From Clostridiales bacterium UBA6981 (GTDB lineage: Bacteria > Bacillota > Clostridia > Oscillospirales > Oscillospiraceae), in assembly GCA_002450075.1 (NCBI GenBank), contig DJYJ01000001.1, forward strand, positions 1 through 18,883: a stretch of DNA of 18,883 nucleotides, given 5' to 3'. Both the position numbers and the translations under genes were made by a program. Shown piece by piece: positions 16,200 to 18,883 of this stretch. How positions within the stretch are numbered: position 1 is the first letter of the stretch; the number at the start of each line of letters is the position of its first letter. The notes under the pieces were generated by a model. The model was given only the letters and a program-made list of their open reading frames with translations. It made no database searches and was not told the DNA's origin.

Positions 16200-16239
16200 G
16201 TGCTATTCTTTTTATAGCACAAAACGGGAACGATGTAAA
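16200..16239 (-). promoter_or_regulatory. Promoter with dyad operator, aminotransferase gene
   Basis: On the minus strand TTTACA (16234-16239), a 17-base spacer and TATAAA (16211-16216). The perfect inverted repeat GTGCTAT (16200-16206) and ATAGCAC (16214-16220), with seven bases between, overlaps the -10. This is a good place for a repressor to act. The cognate regulator is unknown. Confidence 0.65.
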
Positions 16240-16254
16240 CCCGAAAGACGCTCG

Positions 16255-16962
16255 TTATTTTTTCAGCAGGCGGCCGAAAAGCCCCTTGCGAACGCTCTTT
16301 TCCTCCTCCTGCGCCAGCGTGCCCCAGGCCTCCGGGCCGAGATATTTCAGCACGGCCACCTGCGGCTCCATATCCGGCGTGACGGTGAAGGTGTCGGTGG
16401 GGTACCAGTGGATAAATTCCGGCGATTCGAACTTGTCCGTAAACTCCGTGACAGACTCGAGCCGGTGCGCGCCGCGGTTGCCGTCGCGATAGTGCATCGG
16501 GATGACCACTCTGGCCGCGATCTCGTCGACCGCGCGCTTGGCCTCCTGCGAGGGCAGCGCCGTGATCGATCCGGCGCAGATCATGCACACGTCCGCGCCG
16601 TACAGCCGCGAGATCTGCCCGCCGTCGAGCTGTGTGCCGAGATCGCCCATGTGCACGAGCTTATAGCCGTCACTCTCCAGAATGTGGATCGTGCAGAAGC
16701 CGCGCCAGTTGCCCAGCTTGAACTCGTGCGGCACCTTCAGCTCCGAGATCACAAAGGGACAGTCCCTCTCCGGCCTGCCGGAGAGCAGGACGCCCTCACG
16801 GTAGTTGTGGCCGTAGTGCTCGTGGCTGACGAGCAGCTTGTCCGCCTTCAGCCGCAGCTTCGGATAGCCCGCGGTATAATCGCTGTTATAGGGGTCGATC
16901 AGCACCGTATAGCCCTTGTGCGTGATGGCAAAACAGGCGTGCCCCAGCCATTTGATCTCCAT
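16255..16962 (-). CDS. Metallo-beta-lactamase-fold protein with altered metal motif
   Basis: A 235-residue MBL-fold protein of the UlaG/Lactamase_B_3-like group: WLGHACFAI (5-13), LIDPYN (21-26), HMGDLG (104-109) and IPMHYRDG (154-161). The usual HxHxDH metal motif reads HEHYGH at 47-52, so the Asp that normally binds the second metal and positions water is Gly51; the remaining His and Asp ligands look intact. It may bind one metal or have changed activity. GGAGG lies eight bases before the start at 16962. It lies 95 bases ahead of the aminotransferase on the same strand, but that gene has its own promoter. The substrate cannot be predicted. Confidence 0.88.
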   Translation of the reverse strand: MEIKWLGHACFAITHKGYTVLIDPYNSDYTAGYPKLRLKADKLLVSHEHYGHNYREGVLLSGRPERDCPFVISELKVPHEFKLGNWRGFCTIHILESDGYKLVHMGDLGTQLDGGQISRLYGADVCMICAGSITALPSQEAKRAVDEIAARVVIPMHYRDGNRGAHRLESVTEFTDKFESPEFIHWYPTDTFTVTPDMEPQVAVLKYLGPEAWGTLAQEEEKSVRKGLFGRLLKK

Positions 16963-17019
16963 AGCTTATTCCTCCACTCACACTTCCTGAAGACGTGCGA
17001 GGGAAACTCCTCTTTTCAT

Positions 17020-17048
17020 AGTATAACTCTCCCGCCTTGCGGTTGAAC
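17020..17048 (-). promoter_or_regulatory. Weak candidate promoter of the MBL-fold gene
   Basis: On the minus strand TATACT (17020-17025) is a good -10. The matching -35, GTTCAA (17043-17048) at 17 bases, is poor, so an activator or another start is possible. Confidence 0.35.
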
Positions 17049-17088
17049 GAAAAACGCTTCGGGCTCACGCTGTTCCTCGCGTTTTTCG
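17048..17088. repeat. Intergenic inverted repeat between DUF4037-like and MBL genes
   Basis: CGAAAAACGC (17048-17057) and its exact complement GCGTTTTTCG (17079-17088) with a 21-base loop. Pairing extends imperfectly into GCGGTT/GACCGC outside. It may end the transcript coming from the DUF4037-like gene, but the outer flank lacks a T-tract on either strand. Confidence 0.55.
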
Positions 17089-17141
17089 ACCGCTGCGGAT
17101 AACCCCCGCCGCTTCATCCGCCCCCGGCGGCGCGGCGTGGC

Positions 17142-18065
17142 TTATCCTTCCATGATATGCAGCGCGCGGATCGCCCCGTTTTCGATGCGCCGCTGGATCT
17201 CAAAGGCATGGGCTTCGAGATACGCCCCGCTGCCGCTCGTCAGTCCCTGCTCCTTGAGTTCGCGCAGCACGCTCGCGCAGATGTCCTCGACAAGCTGGAG
17301 CTTCAGCCCGTCCGCCTCGCCGCCGTTTTCGCCCGTCAGCAGAAACTCCAGAGGCTCCGCCATATCCGCGAGCAGCGGCAGCGTGCGCATCGCGCGCAGC
17401 GACCACTTGTAATAGGGCATGTGGCGGCGGTTGAGCAGAAAGACCGTCTCCATGGCGGCGCGCACGAACTCGGTCAGAGCCAGCATCGCCGCCCCTGCCT
17501 CGCCGTGGGAAAGGCAGCGGGGATAATTATACTGCCCCGCCTGCGCCATCGTGATGACGCGCGCGGCAAGCTTTTTGCGCCGCACGTCCTCCGGCATGCC
17601 GCTTTGCAGCGTTTTACGCACGGCGGAAAACGCGCCGAGCTCGTCGCGCCAGACCTCGCCGTTCGTGGCCTCGGCCAGCGCCCAGGAGGGCAGCGAGAGC
17701 CACTGCTGCCAGCTCTCCGGCGCGCCGGCCGAGCCGGTATAGCGCCGATAAAAATCGCTGATGCGCCTCACGCCGAGGCCGCTCTCGGCCATCATGCTTT
17801 GTGCGGAGGTGCTCCTGCCGCACAGCTCGCGATAGGCGCGGGAGAGCGCCACGCCGAAGCGCGCATCGTCCTCGTCCGTCAGCCACAGACAAAAGCCGCG
17901 ATCAAAATCGTGATCGCGCGAAACGGCGTCGTCAAAGCCGAAGCACTGCGATCCGTGCCCGGCGAGCCCGACGGCGATCCGATCTTCCACATCGCCGAAG
18001 CGCTCGTGCAGCATCGCGCGGCCCTGCTGCTCATAGAACAGCCTTGCCTCGTCAAGTCCGCCCAT
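17142..18065 (-). CDS. DUF4037-like protein, possible nucleotidyltransferase fold
   Basis: A 307-residue soluble protein. The N-terminal part reads IAVGLAGHGSQCFGFDD followed by SRDHDFDRGFCLWL, with a GxGS turn and close acidic residues, which suggests a nucleotidyltransferase-like fold; from memory this matches DUF4037. The rest is helical (LPSWALAEATNGEVW, then YNYPRCLSHGEAGAAMLAL and HMPYYKWSLRAM), resembling the helical partner part seen in such proteins. I chose ATG at 18065; a GTG at 18074 is in frame and nearer to AAAGGA, so the start is uncertain by three residues. It overlaps the upstream TPR-like gene by about 14 bases, so the two are coupled and probably act together. Chemistry is unknown. 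Confidence 0.82.
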   Translation of the reverse strand: MGGLDEARLFYEQQGRAMLHERFGDVEDRIAVGLAGHGSQCFGFDDAVSRDHDFDRGFCLWLTDEDDARFGVALSRAYRELCGRSTSAQSMMAESGLGVRRISDFYRRYTGSAGAPESWQQWLSLPSWALAEATNGEVWRDELGAFSAVRKTLQSGMPEDVRRKKLAARVITMAQAGQYNYPRCLSHGEAGAAMLALTEFVRAAMETVFLLNRRHMPYYKWSLRAMRTLPLLADMAEPLEFLLTGENGGEADGLKLQLVEDICASVLRELKEQGLTSGSGAYLEAHAFEIQRRIENGAIRALHIMEG

Positions 18066-18883
18066 GGATCCCACCGATCCTTTCCTTCAAATCGGCGGCA
18101 TAAAGGAAGAAACCAAGCCTGTCGAACACCGGCAGACACTTCGACGCCATAAAGGCGTAATAGCCGTCGCGCGGCAGCGCCGGGTCGTCCAGCGCCGCCC
18201 AGGCCTGCTCGAGGCAGTCGGCGATGCGCGGATCCTCCGGATCGGCGCCGTCGAACATCTCCGCCATGCTGCAGAGCGTCACGGCGATCTCGTTCTGCCC
18301 GCCGGGCAGCTTTTCCATGATCGCGATCGCAGCGCGAAACATCCCCTCTGCCCCCTCGAGATCGCCTACGGCGACGAGGGACTGGGCCATGTTGTTGTAA
18401 AGCCCGGCAAATCGGTAGTCGCCCGGATCGAGATTGTCGGCGTAAACGCGGCTGACGTGGCGGAAGAAGGGCAGCGCGTCCTCATGCTCGCCAAAGCAGC
18501 CCATCGTCGTCGCGGCGTTTAGAAGCACCGTCGCGCCCGAAACCGTGCGCCCCATGCCGTGCGCCTTGATGATCTCAAGCGCGTCGGACACGGCGGCAAG
18601 CCCCTTTTCGGCGTCCATGCTGCGGCGGTACTGGCCCAGCAGCTCGCTGAGCATCGAGAGCTCTCCGCGCCAGTCACCGATTTCTGCGGCCTCGGCCCGC
18701 TTCCTCTCGAGAAAGCTCTGAGCCTCGCTCTCGCGGCTCGCGGCGTACAGCGCGTCGAGCGCGCGGATCGCGGCGGGCACGTCTATCGTCCGCGCGCAGG
18801 GCTCGCAGTCCGGCACGCCGGTATATTCGCTTGCGTCAAAGCAGCAGCGCATCTGTGCATCTGTAGGTTTGTCAATGATGTGT
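18052..18883 (-). CDS. TPR-like helical repeat protein, 5' end beyond window
   Basis: At least 277 residues are visible, with the 5' end cut by the window edge. The first in-window Met (codon 18850-18852) has no ribosome site, and the frame stays open upstream as HIIDKPTDAQ to the last base, so the true start probably lies outside. The N-terminal part is Cys-rich (MRCCFDASEYTGVPDCEPC). From about 30 residues on it is built of helical pairs of TPR type: ALEIIKAHGMGRT, then LLNAATTMGCFGEHEDALPF, LYNNMAQSLVAVGDLEGAEG and VTLCSMAEMF. Such repeats bind other proteins. It overlaps the DUF4037-like gene, which suggests a paired function, for example scaffold plus enzyme; that is inference. Confidence 0.83.
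   Translation of the reverse strand, partial: HIIDKPTDAQMRCCFDASEYTGVPDCEPCARTIDVPAAIRALDALYAASRESEAQSFLERKRAEAAEIGDWRGELSMLSELLGQYRRSMDAEKGLAAVSDALEIIKAHGMGRTVSGATVLLNAATTMGCFGEHEDALPFFRHVSRVYADNLDPGDYRFAGLYNNMAQSLVAVGDLEGAEGMFRAAIAIMEKLPGGQNEIAVTLCSMAEMFDGADPEDPRIADCLEQAWAALDDPALPRDGYYAFMASKCLPVFDRLGFFLYAADLKERIGGIHGRT

Noticed and set aside
16160..16588. N-terminal extension of the aminotransferase
   Set aside because: It would run antiparallel-frame through the MBL-fold gene and its own promoter; an excellent ribosome site marks 16159.

Overview
The window looks like ordinary chromosome from a GC-rich, low-oxygen Firmicute of class Clostridia, most likely in the Oscillospiraceae/Ruminococcaceae area. 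This rests on gene content and signals: RNase Y, a ClpC-type ATPase, an AbrB regulator, a DegV protein, a PadR-DUF1700-DUF4097 set, a CD1871A-type CXXC peptide, clostridial 2[4Fe-4S] ferredoxin motifs, strong AGGAGG ribosome sites and TTGACA/TATAAT promoters. No species can be named from this alone. I saw no tRNA, rRNA, CRISPR array, phage gene or intact transposase.

Layout, left to right. 28-2511: a YitT membrane protein (-), an AbrB/SpoVT-like regulator (+), a TrmN6-like methyltransferase (-) and a 56-residue ferredoxin (-). 2759-7566: a ClpC-like unfoldase without the usual middle domain, RNase Y and a GntR/FCD regulator, all (+). 7652-8608: an Ig-like lipoprotein (+) whose ribosome site is separated from its start codon by a perfect hairpin. 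8703-10384: a DegV fatty-acid-binding protein and a membrane-anchored XRE regulator, both (-). 10513-12585: a four-gene (+) operon, divergent from the XRE gene, encoding an unknown 170-residue protein, a TlpA-like thioredoxin lipoprotein, a 44-residue CLEC peptide and a polytopic Fe-S protein of the NapH type. 12601-12737: an intergenic inverted-repeat element. 12987-14910: PadR, DUF1700 and DUF4097 genes (+) behind a promoter carrying an inverted repeat. 14975-18883: an aminotransferase, a metallo-beta-lactamase-fold protein with a changed metal motif, a DUF4037-like protein and a TPR-like protein that runs off the right edge, all (-).

How the genes work together. The most system-like stretch is 10513-12585. 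Its last three genes would make a plausible electron path: Fe-S clusters in the membrane, then a short membrane peptide with an extracytoplasmic CXXC, then a lipid-anchored WCPPC thioredoxin. This gives a candidate reducing system for the cell surface that does not need a DsbD/CcdA protein. The transfer order is inference. The PadR set is a typical autoregulated envelope-response cassette. Most remaining genes are single-gene or two-gene units, and three convergent gene pairs are each separated by a strong bidirectional terminator hairpin.
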